From Seiridium cupressi (Eukaryota > Ascomycota > Sordariomycetes > Amphisphaeriales > Sporocadaceae): 64,000 nucleotides of DNA. The position numbers and the translations under genes were made by a program. This document shows positions 1 to 12,019 of this stretch, in pieces; the first letter of the stretch is position 1, and every line of letters begins with the position of its first letter. Location: positions 124,001-188,000 of the forward strand of contig JARVKI010000014.1 in assembly GCA_036674765.1 (NCBI GenBank), in the 5' to 3' direction. The notes beneath the pieces are model-generated. The model saw only the letters and a list, made by a program, of their open reading frames with translations, searched no databases and was not told the DNA's origin.

Positions 1-2051
1 GAGGAGCATGGTCGTCTTTGTTACAGATACGATGCGGAGCAACTTTGGATCGAACCCTGGGGCGATAATGCCTTTAGAGTGCGAGCAACGAAAGCGCACA
101 CCATGCCTAGCGAAGACTGGGCTTTGATTCAACAGCCCGCAAACAAACCTGAGATCAATGTCACCAAGGACGCTGGAAGCATCACTAATGGCAAGATTCA
201 TGCCGTGGTTACGGGAGGCGGGAAATTGACAATACATAATTCAAAAGGCGACCTTCTACTTGAAGAGTACGCGCGCAACCGACGGGATGTGCTAGATCCC
301 AAGTGTAGCGCACTTCAGGTTGAAGCGCGGGAGTTCAAACCCATTCCCGGCGGAGATTATCACGTAACCCTTCGACTGGAGAGTGTCGATGTCAATGAGA
401 AGATCTTCGGGATGGGACAATATCAGCAGCCTCAATTGGATCTGAAGGGTCACGACCTGGAACTTGCCCATCGCAACTCGCAAGCTAGCATACCATTCGC
501 ACTCTCGTCCCTGGGGTACGGGTTCCTGTGGAATAACCCAGCCATTGGGAGGGCGGTCTTGGGCAAGAACGTCATGAGTTTCGAGGCGTACTCTACGCGG
601 TCTTTGGACTATTGGGTCGTTGCAGGAGACACGCCAGCTGAGATGGAGGAAGCTTATGCCAATGTCACTGGCAAGGTGCCCATGATGCCCGAATACGGCC
701 TCGGTTTCTGGCAGTGTAAACTCCGGTACCAGACGCAGGAGGAGCTCCTAGAGGTCGCTCGTGAGTATCGACGCAGAGATCTACCCATCGACCTGATTGT
801 GATTGATTTCTTCCACTGGCCAATGCAGGGCGAATGGAAGTTTGACCCCACCTACTGGCCTGACCCAGGTAAGGAAGCACTTAAAACGCCCAAGAATTAT
901 AGCGGGGTATATTGCCGACTAACAGAAGCATGGCAGATGCGATGATCAAAGAGCTTGCAGACCTGAAGATTGAGCTAATGGTCTCCATTTGGCCAACAGT
1001 AGATAAACGCTCGGAAAACTACGAGGAGATGCTCGAAAAAGGGCTTCTGATCCGCGTTGACCGTGGCGCGCGGACGGCAATGGATTTCCAAGGCGACACA
1101 GTTCATTTCGACGCGACCAATCCGAAGTCCCGTGAATACGTCTGGCAGAAGTGCAAAGAGAACTACTATTCCAAAGGCATCAAGATTTTCTGGCTTGACG
1201 AGGCGGAGCCAGAATATACGGCGTACGATTTCGATAACTACAGGTACTATCTTGGCTCCAATCTGAGCATCGGGAATCTCTACCCTCGCGATTATGCGCG
1301 CGCGTTCTACGAAGGCCAGGAACAGCAGGGTCAACAGAATATTGTGAACCTGTTACGTTGCGCCTGGGCGGGCAGCCAGAAGTATGGTGCATTGGTGTGG
1401 AGCGGTGACATCGCCTCGTCTTGGTCAAGCTTGCGGAATCAAATTGCCGCTGGCCTACACATGGGTATCGCGGGTATACCGTGGTGGACGACAGACATTG
1501 GGGGCTTCCACGGTGGGGACCCTAATAACAAAGACTTCAGAGAGCTTTTCGTGAGATGGTTTCAGTGGGGGGCCTTTTGTCCGGTGATGCGACTGCACGG
1601 CGATCGTGAGCCTCAGCAGCCTCAGCACGGCACGACTGGCGGTGCCACCTGTCGCAGCGGAGCTAATAACGAGGTATGGTCATACGGGCCAGAAGTCTAT
1701 GAGATTTGCAAGAAGTACATGTTGATTCGGGAGGACATGAGAGACTACACACGGACGCTGATGAAGGAAGCACATGAGAAGGGCACGCCTGTGATACGAC
1801 CGTTGTTCTACGAGTTCCCGCAGGACAAGAAGTCCTGGGAGATTGGACAGCAGTATATGTATGGCGCCAAATATCTCTGCTGTCCTGTCTTGGAGCCAGG
1901 ATTGACTAAAGTGCCGGTTTACCTACCACCTCTGAAGGATGGCGCGAGCTGGGCATCGTTCTCTGGAGACACAACTTTCGACGGAGGGCAAAGCATCGAA
2001 GTAGACTGTCCTCTAGATACGATGCCGGTCTTTATAAGGAATGGTGAGTGA
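1..2051 (+). CDS. GH31 alpha-glycosidase (alpha-xylosidase/alpha-glucosidase type), 5'-truncated by window edge
   Basis: Glycoside hydrolase family 31 retaining enzyme acting on alpha-linked xylose or glucose residues. The frame is open from base 1, so the start lies outside the window. Two exons, 1-868 and 937-2051, are joined across a 68-nt intron with a GTAAGG donor, a GACTAAC branch-like site and a CAG acceptor; splicing restores one frame of 660 visible residues. The N-terminal beta-sandwich comes first, then the (beta/alpha)8 barrel. The nucleophile Asp is in FWLDEAEPE (codon 1197-1199), the acid/base Asp is in WSGDI (codon 1407-1409), and the substrate-pocket segment RLHGDREP follows. 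The WLDEAEPE form is the one I associate with a subgroup shared by fungi and Firmicutes, which is a hint of old transfer only. No signal peptide can be judged. Exact substrate is not decidable from sequence alone; the family call is secure. Confidence 0.92.
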
Positions 2052-2191
2052 AATGGGTGCACCGTATGCGTTCGAGACGGATTGAGCTGCAGAGTGGCTG
2101 AGATGAAGGCGTAGCCTCACACGGTAGCAAAGCCGAATTCCTTAGGAATTCCGTCTAGATGATTTGGCATTGATGCATCAATCGTAAACCC

Positions 2192-3222
2192 TTGCCAATC
2201 TACATGGCGGGACACGTAAATCATTACAAATACTCCCCTCCATCAAGGCCAGATAGTATCCGCGTGCTTGTTCTTGAACTCGCTCGAAAGTTTCATTTTG
2301 CAATCCCGTGCAATTTCGCAGATATATTTTCTGAGCGACGACTGGCAGCATGCTGTCCCCTTCGAAGCTCTTTCATATACTTGGGTACACCGCAGGGCGC
2401 ACACCACATTCCTCTGCGAGGGTAACCACTCTGATAACACCGAACTGCGAACAGGTGCTACCGCATCTATGCCGGAAATTCCAACCTCATGTTTTATGGA
2501 TTGATGCAATGTGGGTTGATGCAGTGTACATAGACCAGCGATCCATGGTTGGGAGAAACGCACAAGTTCCCGTTATGGGGGAAATTTACTCACGAGCGAG
2601 CACTACGATCCTCTGGCTTGCCCCGAGGGTGGATGCGAAGATGTCGGATATCATGGGCGGCGCTATGAGGTACGGGATTGCACATAAAAACTTGAGAATG
2701 TATCCAAGAAGGCTATAACTCGGTGGGATTCAAGGAGTATGACTGATACTGGTAGCTATCAGTTCTGTGTACGTCCAATTGCCAGGAGGCTCTTGTCGCT
2801 GTCATGTGCTGACCTATGGGAAGCCATCGTCGAGAGCGAGATAGTGCACCTTTGCCAAAATCAGTAGTTTGATATGATGTGGATGATTCAAGAGATGCTG
2901 CTCTCGAGGTCAACCATCTTCCTGATGGGTTATATCTAGTATCCCTGTTCTGCACTATACACGCACTATCATCTGTGCAAAGATTTGGTCCGGCGACCTA
3001 ACCTCAAATACTACCGGCTTAGGAACTTCTTGGCCAAACCATGCCCACCTCTTGTTTCGGATGAACACGGGGTATTTCGTTGATAGCCCACGCGGGGTAG
3101 AGGTGGGAGACGGTGTTTTAATTATCGAGGACATCAAGTTTCCGTTCATACTGCGGCGCAGCGGGCGTTCGCGGTTCTTTGTAGTTGGCAAGTCTGACCT
3201 TTACCAAATGAACGATGAATGA
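2192..3222 (+). pseudogene. Decayed HET-domain (heterokaryon incompatibility) gene
   Basis: Remains of a HET protein spread over all three forward frames. Frame 2 (from 2192) gives the typical start, SPPSRPDSIRVLVLEL. Frame 3 gives VPFEALSYTW, the first HET motif (about 2356-2390). Frame 1 gives LWIDA...YIDQ, RNAQVPVMGEIYSRA and ILWLA (about 2490-2630), which are the second and third HET motifs. The C-terminal part reappears in frame 1 near 3061-3222 with RGVEVGDGV, FPFILRRSG and FFVVGKSDLY, matching the usual C-terminal block of these proteins, and ends at a TGA (3220-3222). Functional HET proteins are usually about 600-700 residues, while only about 340 codons of space remain here, so internal deletion is likely besides the frameshifts. 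A small in-frame duplication (TTGATGCA..TGT twice) lies inside the LWIDA/YIDQ motif. The nearest same-class gene is the NLR downstream. Confidence 0.8.
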
Positions 3223-3536
3223 GACCGGGAACCGGTTAATTCGGGCAATGACCCAAAGACACGGAAATTGTGCTGGTAACGTGACTTAAAGATGCCACTG
3301 AAGCTAGCTGAGTGCTGCTGCTTGTATTTCTGCATTCCTCATACGACAATGCTTGTGACGAAGGCTGCTCAGCCGACACTACCTGTAATTGGGACTTTGC
3401 ATTGCTATGATACACCGAAACTGCGACATGTAAGTTGTCATAAACAGCTACTAACTCAGCCTATGTTATTCCACAATATCTATTGCAACGGTCGGTTAGG
3501 CAGGTTCGGCTAGCATCGCTAACCTTAAAAGACGTA

Positions 3537-4959
3537 TCACGTCTTGTTGCTCTGTCTTAGATATTCGTCATACGCTATCACTGCATTCAGGAGCACTTCA
3601 GCCCCCGTGTTACTGTAATTCGGAAGACAGTATTAGTAACGAGATAGAACCAACAGGACCGCGGCTCAATACATACCAATCTTCTTCCGTGGTGAACTCA
3701 GCGGGGTTGTGGCTGATGCCGTCTTTAGAAGGGGTGAAAATCATTGCTGTGGGAGTGACGTGCGCTGTCTCGGCGCTGTCGTGTCCCGCATAACTGACCA
3801 GTTCCTCCACCAAGGACTCTCCTACAACTTTTCTAGCTGCTGAATGCACACAGTTCCGCGCTATCGAATCGAAGCTGACGGATTTCTTGTACCAGGTGCG
3901 ATCCATGGTCGAGGAGATGCCAGGGCGCTCTCGTTCCATTTCTTTCAGGTACTCCCGCAGTTCACCTTCGATGGTGTCAAGGACCTCCTCCTTCACACAT
4001 CGCAGATCAAGCGAGCAAAAGGATTTTCCAGGTACTGTATTTGGACTTTTTGTGTTAGTCGTCAGGATTCCTACTGTGCCAAACGCACCGTCACGTCTTG
4101 CAAGCTCTTCGACCTTGACTGTAAACTTGGCCAGGACCACGAGGGCATCCGCGCGATCTGTCATGGGTGTGGCGCCAGCGTGGGCCTCGGTACCCTGACA
4201 GTTAATCTCATACCATCGCATTCCTTGAACTCCCGTCACCACTGCGATCTTCTTCTGCGAGTTTTCAAGACGTGGGCCTTGCTCGATGTGTAGCTCGAAG
4301 TGTGCAGAAAGCGGGTTTTGTTGGTGGGAACAGGGTGTGCCCCCACGATAGCCGATGCGCTCCAATTCTGTTCTCATAGTCTTTGCTGGCTCCGAGAGGT
4401 CTGCCAAGGTGTGAACTGCATCGAGACTTTCTTCCCCTGACCATACTCCCGAGCCACTACACATCTTGTTGAACCTGCTCCCTTCCCTAGACAGACAATA
4501 AGTATCAAGGAACGCAAGGGAAGTAAATGTTCAGGATGACCAGGACAGGTCTCAATCGGATCCGGCTTACTCGTTGGTCCAATTAATCGCTGCCAGTGGC
4601 GCATATGTCTTGATGCCACTCTGTTTAACTGCACGTAGTACATGCAGAGCCGATATGACGCCCAGAATCCCATCGAACCGACCACCAGCAGGCTGTGTAT
4701 CCAAATGGCTGCCCATACCGATGGGTGGTACGGAATCCATCTCACCCTGCATTATGGCAAAGGTGTTGCCCATCTCGTCCACCTTAATCTCACAGCCTAG
4801 GTCCTTGGCCTGGTCCATGAACCAGTCCCTGACGTGGCGGTCATTGTCCGTCAGCGACTGGCGGTTGACTCCGACGTGCTCGCCAGCGTCCAACAGGCCC
4901 CATTGAGCCGTGTATTGAATATCTGCCCAAACACTCAGTTTACCGGAAATAGTTGCCAT
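3537..4959 (-). CDS. M20-family amidohydrolase: beta-ureidopropionase / N-carbamoyl-L-amino-acid hydrolase-like
   Basis: Metal-dependent amidohydrolase of the hydantoinase/carbamoylase (HyuC, AmaB, allantoate amidohydrolase) branch of M20. It is expected to split N-carbamoyl amino acids or related ureido compounds in nitrogen salvage. Exons on the minus strand are 4959-4571, 4486-3677 and 3612-3537, giving 424 residues, the usual family length. Introns are 84 and 64 nt; without the second, the protein would run into a non-homologous tail. Metal-site motifs are GSHLDTQPAGGRFDG (His85, Asp96), NWTNEEGSRF (Glu130/131), FELHIEQGP, GTEAHAGATPM and DGISHNPAEFTTEEDC. The start is the first ATG in frame (MATISGK). 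An alternative upstream exon at 5387-5364, joined over a 350-nt intron to 5013, would add an N-terminal extension that could be an organelle signal. It has good splice sites but is unproven. Confidence 0.88.
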
Positions 4960-6031
4960 GATGGTGGTTAGAGAGCTTAGTTTTCGGATGACGTCAATCA
5001 AGTATAATGAGCGCTGAAACCTGTGGAAGAAGCAAAGGATCGATTGCTCCTGATGATGGAAGATGCAACCAAATTAGCGTCGAGATTGTTGCAGACCGGG
5101 GAGTCACCGCACCTATAGCTCAAACAAACATGAGAATCACGATAAGAGCACTGTATGCTCCGGGCGATAAGGAACGATTCGGCGGGGACCCGATCGGGAT
5201 GGGGGCCGATTTTCAGGCTACGGGCCCCGCTGCTAGGATCTTGCCTGTGCCCAAAATCTGACTTGAAGCAGGCAAAGCCGTCCAACAACACGCGAGAAAT
5301 AGCAGTCTTTCGGGTGTCTGGTGTCTGGTGCCAGTACTTAAGTGAGCTCAAATTATAACTTACCCTGGGCGTATTTACAGACGCCATGTTGAAGATAATT
5401 GATTTGACGCCATAGCAGCGGAAATAGATAGCATCGCCCCCTTGGTCTAAAGTCCATGCGCTGAGCGTTGATGCGTGCCCATTGGCAGCCACTAACCGCC
5501 TCCACCCACTTTTGCAACGCACCCTCATTTGTAATAATACCTTAGAAGAGACTTTACAGCAAGTGAGGCTGGAAACTGCAAACTTGGTGCCCTCTAAGGA
5601 TTCGGTATCGACATCTTGAGCTGTATCAACAACCTGCTACAGTGGACTGGATGCTTGATTCCTATTGGCAGTTTAGCAGTGACTGCGAAACTCGCACAAG
5701 TACTTGTAATCTCCAAGCCGAAGGGCAATCCAATGCTGAATTGGTCATTTTTAATATATATGAAAAAAAGATAAAAAGTTTTGAAAAAGGGGGAAGGAAG
5801 ATTAGACACGGACGGGTTTACTAAGTTGACATTGAAGGATGTCTGGAAGTTCAGATGTCGGGTTCTTTTATCACGTTTCATAGCGGACTGAGACAGGTAT
5901 ATTGTTCGCTTTTGGAGGACATCCTGTAGTCACCCAGGGAATAAACCCGATAGATGCTGTCTTAATAGAATGGTTTGGAGTAGACTTTCTCTACGAAGTT
6001 GAAGACACTAGTCTTCCCACCCACCAATCAA
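4960..6031. other. Intergenic, between an M20 gene start and the NLR stop (both minus strand)
   Basis: I find no supported gene. The proximal part is the promoter and possible 5' exon of the M20 gene; a canonical GTAAGTT donor on the minus strand ends at 5363. An A/T-rich patch lies around 5740-5790. Confidence 0.5.
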
Positions 6032-9000
6032 TTATGTGGCGGACTTCGAGACGCGCTGGATTCGAGGACGTTCAACCAGGCCGGATTTCCTCGAGCCGCC
6101 TACGCCCTGCAACTTACCAGACATACTAGTGGCCCTGCCACCAAGCACCTTCCTTTCGATTTCTAGACCACGTCGGACAATAACCAGCTCCGAGCGCTTG
6201 GAAAATATCACATCCCCTTGCGGAGTTATGCTCATCATGGCCTTGCTATTCAAGCTCTGCCAGTCGGCCGGTATAAAAAAATGTCTCTGCAGAGTCTGGA
6301 CGTCCAGAGGGCTGAGGTCTATGCTGCAGACCCAGCCTTCCACATGGAAAAAGACGAGGCGTTGGCTATACACGCCAATTATGTGGTCCAATTGTTGCGA
6401 AATGCTGTCGAATTCTGGTACAGGTACAGCCCTCGTCGAGTTTTCCCGCAGAGACGAGTTTGTCCAAAGCTGTGTTTCTGGCTGGCCATGTGCGGTACTC
6501 TCGCTGACGGTAGCCAGATATTGGCTGCCGGTCAATGGCAAGAACCTTGTAGATTCCGCTCCGCTACTCAACGTATCGAACAATATCGAGCTTTCAGGGG
6601 ATCTCCTCAGCGTGCCCCAATCATAAACAAATGCTTGGTTCTCTGATAGATAGAGGAGTCTATCTTTCGACGTTGGTAGTGAAACCCACGCGAACGATGT
6701 TCGAGGCCGATCCCGAGCGCATGGGGGGCGCTCGTTTGTGGACTCTCGGGGGTTCATGAGCAGATCCTCTTCTGCCGTGGACACGAGTACCCTGGTAAAG
6801 TCCATATTTGACAAGACCTGTACGATCGCGCCCTTCACGCTGGTATCGTGGAGCACTTCTACCTGATAGGCCGATCGTGGCTTCTTGATTAGCCGCCGGC
6901 AAGTGATCCGACTAGACTGGTCCGAGCAAAATATTATACCTGTCTTATCATGGAAAAGTAAAGAAGTAATGGCAACTCCGTGGCTGAATAGGCTTTGCAT
7001 GTGTTGTCCTGTCGCCGTCCGGTATAGATGAACGCTCCCATCATCTTTGCCGCAAATAACAAAGTCGCCACTCTGGCTGCACGCTATAGCTGTGATATAC
7101 GTGATAATCATAGGTCCCTCGAACTCGACTTCTAATGGCATTGTTGATACCGACAGCGCATCACTGGTTGCGTCGTCGGCCTCCTGCCTGAGCAGCGCGA
7201 TTGGTTCCCATATGCGACATTGTCGCCCCCGTATATCAAGCAGTCTATGATTGTCGCCAGTGAACGCTAGAGACCTGACCGCAATGAACTCGGCATCGAA
7301 GCTGATCTTATAGAGAAATCGCAGGCTCTCCAGATCAAAGATTCGAATTGTGCCAGCAGCATCGCCCGTAGCCAATGTTCTCCCATCCGGCGAAGAGCAC
7401 ATGCTCTGTGCATTCACTCCATGCACTGAACATCTTACGGTCGCGAGCTCAGTGTCGTACAAGACAAGCTCCCCATCCATATAGCCCGCGATGAGCGCGC
7501 TCGATTCAGGCGCTGCACCAAAGGTCAGGGCTAAAACTGTTGCTTTACGAAGCTGACTCTGATCGACATTAATCCTAGATCCAGTTTCTCTGCAATAATG
7601 GTCATGTAGAACTTCTTCACTGAAGCTCCAGACGACAATATCGTGTGCGCGGTAGGAGACTGCTAGCAAGCCTTGGCTGAGACTAATGGCAGCGGATGTT
7701 GGTGTGAGGAAATCTAGCGTTTCGCGGACATCGGGATCGATGGTCCACCGAGCGGTCTCCCTCGTGCCATTCAAGATATCCCAATATAGGAATTCGTTGT
7801 TGCGCAACGCTGCCAGAAGCATACCGTCGTTGTTCACAAAGGAAATAGACATGCATCTCGAGGGTATAGGAACATTGTTGACGTGACTGCCGTTATCCAC
7901 TGACCAGATCTTGATAGATCTTGTACCAGCACTTGCAATGAGTTTGCCCGCATCTCCAAACGCCAAAATCATGACGGGTTCCTCGTTGTTGATGGAACGT
8001 GTCTGCTGATATGTGGACTGATTGTAAAGCGTGATTGTCTTCTGCATCGTGCCTAAAGCGATGTGCTTATCCGAACAGACTACTGTTGTGATGGTCTCAC
8101 CTCGGCTGCGAGAAATGATCGATGAGCAATCGTTCCAGACTTTTTCCGTCGCCCCTACAAGGTGGAGGCCTCGTGGGGATGCAAATCGTTTGTGAATCGC
8201 CGAATCCGTGGGGCAGAATGGGGCAATGAGATCGTGTGTCGCACTAGGATGGGATTGTAACTGCCGACCAAACTTTGAGACCAATCGAACAAGATCGGTT
8301 CCCCATGACTCCAACAGTGTCATATCTCGAGAAATACCAGTGATACCGTAGTACATACCACTCTTCAGCAGATTGCTAATCGTCTTCCCCGCTTGCAGAA
8401 GTCGGGAGAGGCCGGCATTCTCTGCAAGATACTCGATCCAGGTCAGGACGTTGGGGGAATCGAAAAAGCGTATTAGATCCGGTATCAGCGCCTGACCTTC
8501 CTCGCCGGCATTCGATACGTGATCAAAAAGTGATACAGCCGCATACTGCACAAATGGTGATCTCGTTTGAGCTTCAGTACCAACTGAGAGCTTTCTGGAT
8601 CTAGGTGCGCGCATTTCATTGCCCGTGAGATACTTCAGGCACGTCATTGCTAAGATCCTATGGCCTGTGGACTTATTGATAGTGAATTCTGACTCAACAG
8701 AGCTGTTTGTGAGAAACTCTCTGGCAGTCTGGTGTACTAGCCGTACACGTGACTGGGCATCCACGTAGACCAAATGACCACAGCTGACCGCAATCGATCG
8801 CTCGACATCGCTCACAGTGTCCTCGAGGTCCAATTCGAGTGCCATATGGAGCTCTTCAGCAGTGACTGGCCGCGATGCGCAGGCAGCCCATCGCAGAATA
8901 GCTTTAGCTAGTTGCATACTGGTCTTTTCTTCTGACATGGAGGTCAGAATGTCGTGATATAGCTCGTTCATGTCTGACGGAACAGAACTTAGAACCCTTT

Positions 9001-10856
9001 GCACATCGGCTGAGAGTTGTGCTTTCTGGAGTCGAGTGAGAACTAAGTCTACCCAGAGAAAGCTCCCAGCAGATTTATCAATAATCCGTTGCCGTATATC
9101 GTGCCTCATTTCTTCGTCCTTAGCCGGTATAGACCTGATGCGACTATCAATCAGCAGGCTTATGTCGGATTTTGTGTCGTTCTCATGTATGTGCTCGGAG
9201 TGAACATCGCTCTTGGGCTGAAAAAGAGCTATAGTGTCAAATGTATCACGGGAGGTGACCAGAATGCACAGAGGCCACATTTCTTGAGCCTTCACCAGGA
9301 GACCGAGAAGCTCTGGCCCCTCCTTGCATTCGTCCAGACCATCGATTACCCAGTATTGCGGGGTGCTGAGCTTGACTTTTAGTATGCCGTTGACAAAAAG
9401 CCGCCGCCAAATAGGATTGTAGTCAATTTTGCCGATTTTGGAATCTTTCCACCCTGTGAGAATTTCGATAACCACATCCAAGATTTCAGGATGCATGACG
9501 GCCAACTGAAAGGCCATAGACCTTAAAAAGGCCGATATGGTGCACCTAGGTTTGTCGCTGCGGACGAAAAAGTAAAAACTGCAATCTTTTGGAACTCCGC
9601 GCCTTCGTAAGTGGGTGATAATATGACTTGAAAGCACCGTCTTCCCGACTCCCGGTTTCCCTTGGATCCAGAAGAGTTCAGAATATGCGTTGTCGCGCCA
9701 GCGTCGAAAGCTTTCTTTCTGCATGAACCACTCGCAAGAGCCGTCCAGATAAGAGTTGACGACGCTGCCAAGCATATCTTCAGGCGCATCGCTTACACCA
9801 AGAAACGTCTCCAGTACCTGTCTCTGTTCGGCGAAGAGGGCATGATGTGTAGTTCTACGACGATCTCGAAGCAGGTCTATCGTGGTTGCAAGCGCATTAC
9901 GTATAGTGACATAAGCAGTGTCGGTCCGAGTTGGAAAGCGGGCGACGTCCCTGTGGTTCGCATTCAGATATGCCGTCCTCTCATTGTGGTAGTTCAGGAC
10001 TGCACTCTCCTTATCCACGATGAGCCCTTTTCCTATACCGTAGTTCATGGGGAGAGTTTCGAAGAAGGAAAACAGTTGTAAGTCCCCACTGAACCTTGGG
10101 AATTCTTCATTAATCGCTTGAATCGTGGGCGAGTCTCGATGAAGCTCTCTGACGAATGGTCGTGCGCCTCCGAGTGCTAGCATCCTCGTCAAAAGCTCAG
10201 CCATATTAGAACCACGATGTGGGGTTGCCAGAAAGAAGATTGCAAAGATTCGACGTGATACTGCTTCGAAAGCATCAATCTGTTTCGATAGTATGTAAGC
10301 TTTCTTTGCGACAAGACCACCCATGCTATGGGCGATTAAAATGAGTGGTGCGTTCTAAGAAAATTGATTAACTTTCAGGGGTGAGGACCAAAGGCAGCAA
10401 GCATCTTACCGACTCTCCACTTGGAATAGTGGGGGAATCTTGTATCGACGCAAGAAGTGCCTGCGCAAAGTCGTTGATGTTGAGGATGCTTTCTTGGGAC
10501 CAACCAGAGTTGTACCCAAACGAATGGAGTCGGACATCCTGGAAAGCTCCGTCCTCAGGAAGCCACTCTCGAGGCCAAAAGGTTGATTTATCTCCATTGT
10601 AGGACCAAGTGCTTTGAGATCCTCCATTTAGGCCATGAACGAACACAACATCGGCGATACCAGGCGCTGAAGGGTTCCACAAGGTTGTCAGTCCAAGGGG
10701 ACCCTTTGGTTGCGATTTTGAGACATCTTCATTGCCTGTATTTCGTTTCGTCAGACTTCGGAGCGTAAATGATCTCGAGCCTGGAGTGGCCACAGAGATT
10801 GATCGAGTATCCAATGAACCTATGCGCGGATTTCTGGATCCAGCTTCCATGGCCAT
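6032..10856 (-). CDS. NLR/STAND protein: alpha/beta-hydrolase - NACHT - WD40
   Basis: Fungal NOD-like receptor of 1589 residues. Exons are 10856-10410 and 10354-6032, separated by a 55-nt phase-0 intron. The N-terminal effector domain is a lipase/esterase-like alpha/beta hydrolase (about residues 65-320): oxyanion segment VFVHGLNGG, nucleophile elbow AHSMGG with Ser159, then ATPHRGS. The NACHT domain follows, with Walker A GKPGVGKT (about 381-388) and Walker B WVIDGLDEC (about 485-493), then an alpha-helical linker. From about residue 900 to the end are degenerate WD40 repeats (for example DAAGTIRIFDLES and SIKIWSVDNG). Such proteins act in the cytosol in non-self or allorecognition and programmed cell death. 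The WD repeats differ from each other, so this is not the high-identity repeat class used by fast-evolving incompatibility genes. The start is the first in-frame ATG (10856), with a second at 10850. The open frame extends further upstream without an ATG, so an extra 5' exon is possible. Confidence 0.88.
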
Positions 10857-12019
10857 CCAAAGAGTCGGGCCCGGCCTGAGACGGCTGTCTTCGAGCTCAA
10901 GCTGCTTTCTCTGTTGCAAATGATGATATGTAATCCCCTGACCTTTAAGACTTGGACGAGGAGGGGAAGTGGTACCACCATCATTATGCTGCGCCCGACT
11001 TGTCCGGAACGACAAGTGCAATAATGTTGGAGCAACAGCCTAGGCCTTTGGGTGCCGGGGTGATGACCCCGACAACTTATCTGATGTGTCGCCCGGGACA
11101 GAAAGCCCTGGTTCGTACGGTATGGCGCTTAGAGCCCTGCATCTTCACATTGACCGTAGCCGACTTTACTGTATATTTGTCACTTGAGTACAAGTCCATA
11201 TTGTGCACAACGATCAGGCAGAAAACTCGTGGCATCAACTGAATACATCCAATTTCCAACCAAACAAGTGTCCGTGCCAAAGCGTTGATATTCGCGATTT
11301 CATATTAAGTTTACTCCAGACTGCACAGTGCTACAGACTGCCAGCCTAGGCCAGCCTGCCTGCATGTCGGGGGGGGGGAGGCCCCCGAAGCAGTGCAGGG
11401 GCTTGCATCCTACAGCCTTATGGCATTCAAGTCTTGCCAACACTCTCAAATCCTAATTCAGCGGTTGGTCTTCAGCTGCCGATCAAAAGAATTCTTGTTA
11501 CAAGTAGTTACAAGTTGTAGTTGTTCATTCGTAGCTTTAGTCGACAACCTTGCTTAATTCCAAGAACATGACCTCTTGCAGAATACTACCCCAGTTTCTG
11601 GTCTGCTTGGCTCTCTCCTGCATCGAAGGGTCAGTCGAATTGGTGGGGGATCGCCAGAAGACCACGAAAGAACGACCAGGGTCCCGTGTAGGAGCCCCGG
11701 AAGTGCTCCCCAAAACCGGATTAGATCGTATGCGAGTGGGAGCGACTGCACACTTAAACCCAATGAAAAAGATTGGTTCAGGCGGCTTTTCGTAGCCTGC
11801 CTTATCACCAGCCACGCCATTCCTTCATACACACATGCGATCGATTACCGATGCGGGCAGTCGTTGATGTATTAACCCAACTCATTCTGGCTTGTCTCTA
11901 TTTAAAGGTGGCATCAATCTTTCAATTATGTGATAATTATTCTCGAGCAATAAACTCGCATTTACAGATACCAGTTGTACATCTGGGGAAATCCATCACG
12001 ACATCACTTGTGTAAAACG
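10857..12019. other. Divergent intergenic region between the NLR and kinase-like genes
   Basis: Shared 5' region of two divergently transcribed genes. It contains a run of ten G (11369-11378) followed closely by AGGCCCCC, which can fold back on the G run. No coding exon is supported. Confidence 0.5.
11369..11378. repeat. G10 homopolymer
   Basis: Ten consecutive G residues followed by AGGCCCCC. It may form a G:C foldback or be a sequencing-length artefact. Confidence 0.9.

Noticed and set aside
975..1334. Minus-strand 119-codon frame opposite GH31
   Set aside because: Shadow of a conserved coding exon; no motif of its own.
3844..4293. Forward 149-codon frame opposite the M20 hydrolase
   Set aside because: Lies wholly antisense to well-conserved exons; composition follows the opposite strand.
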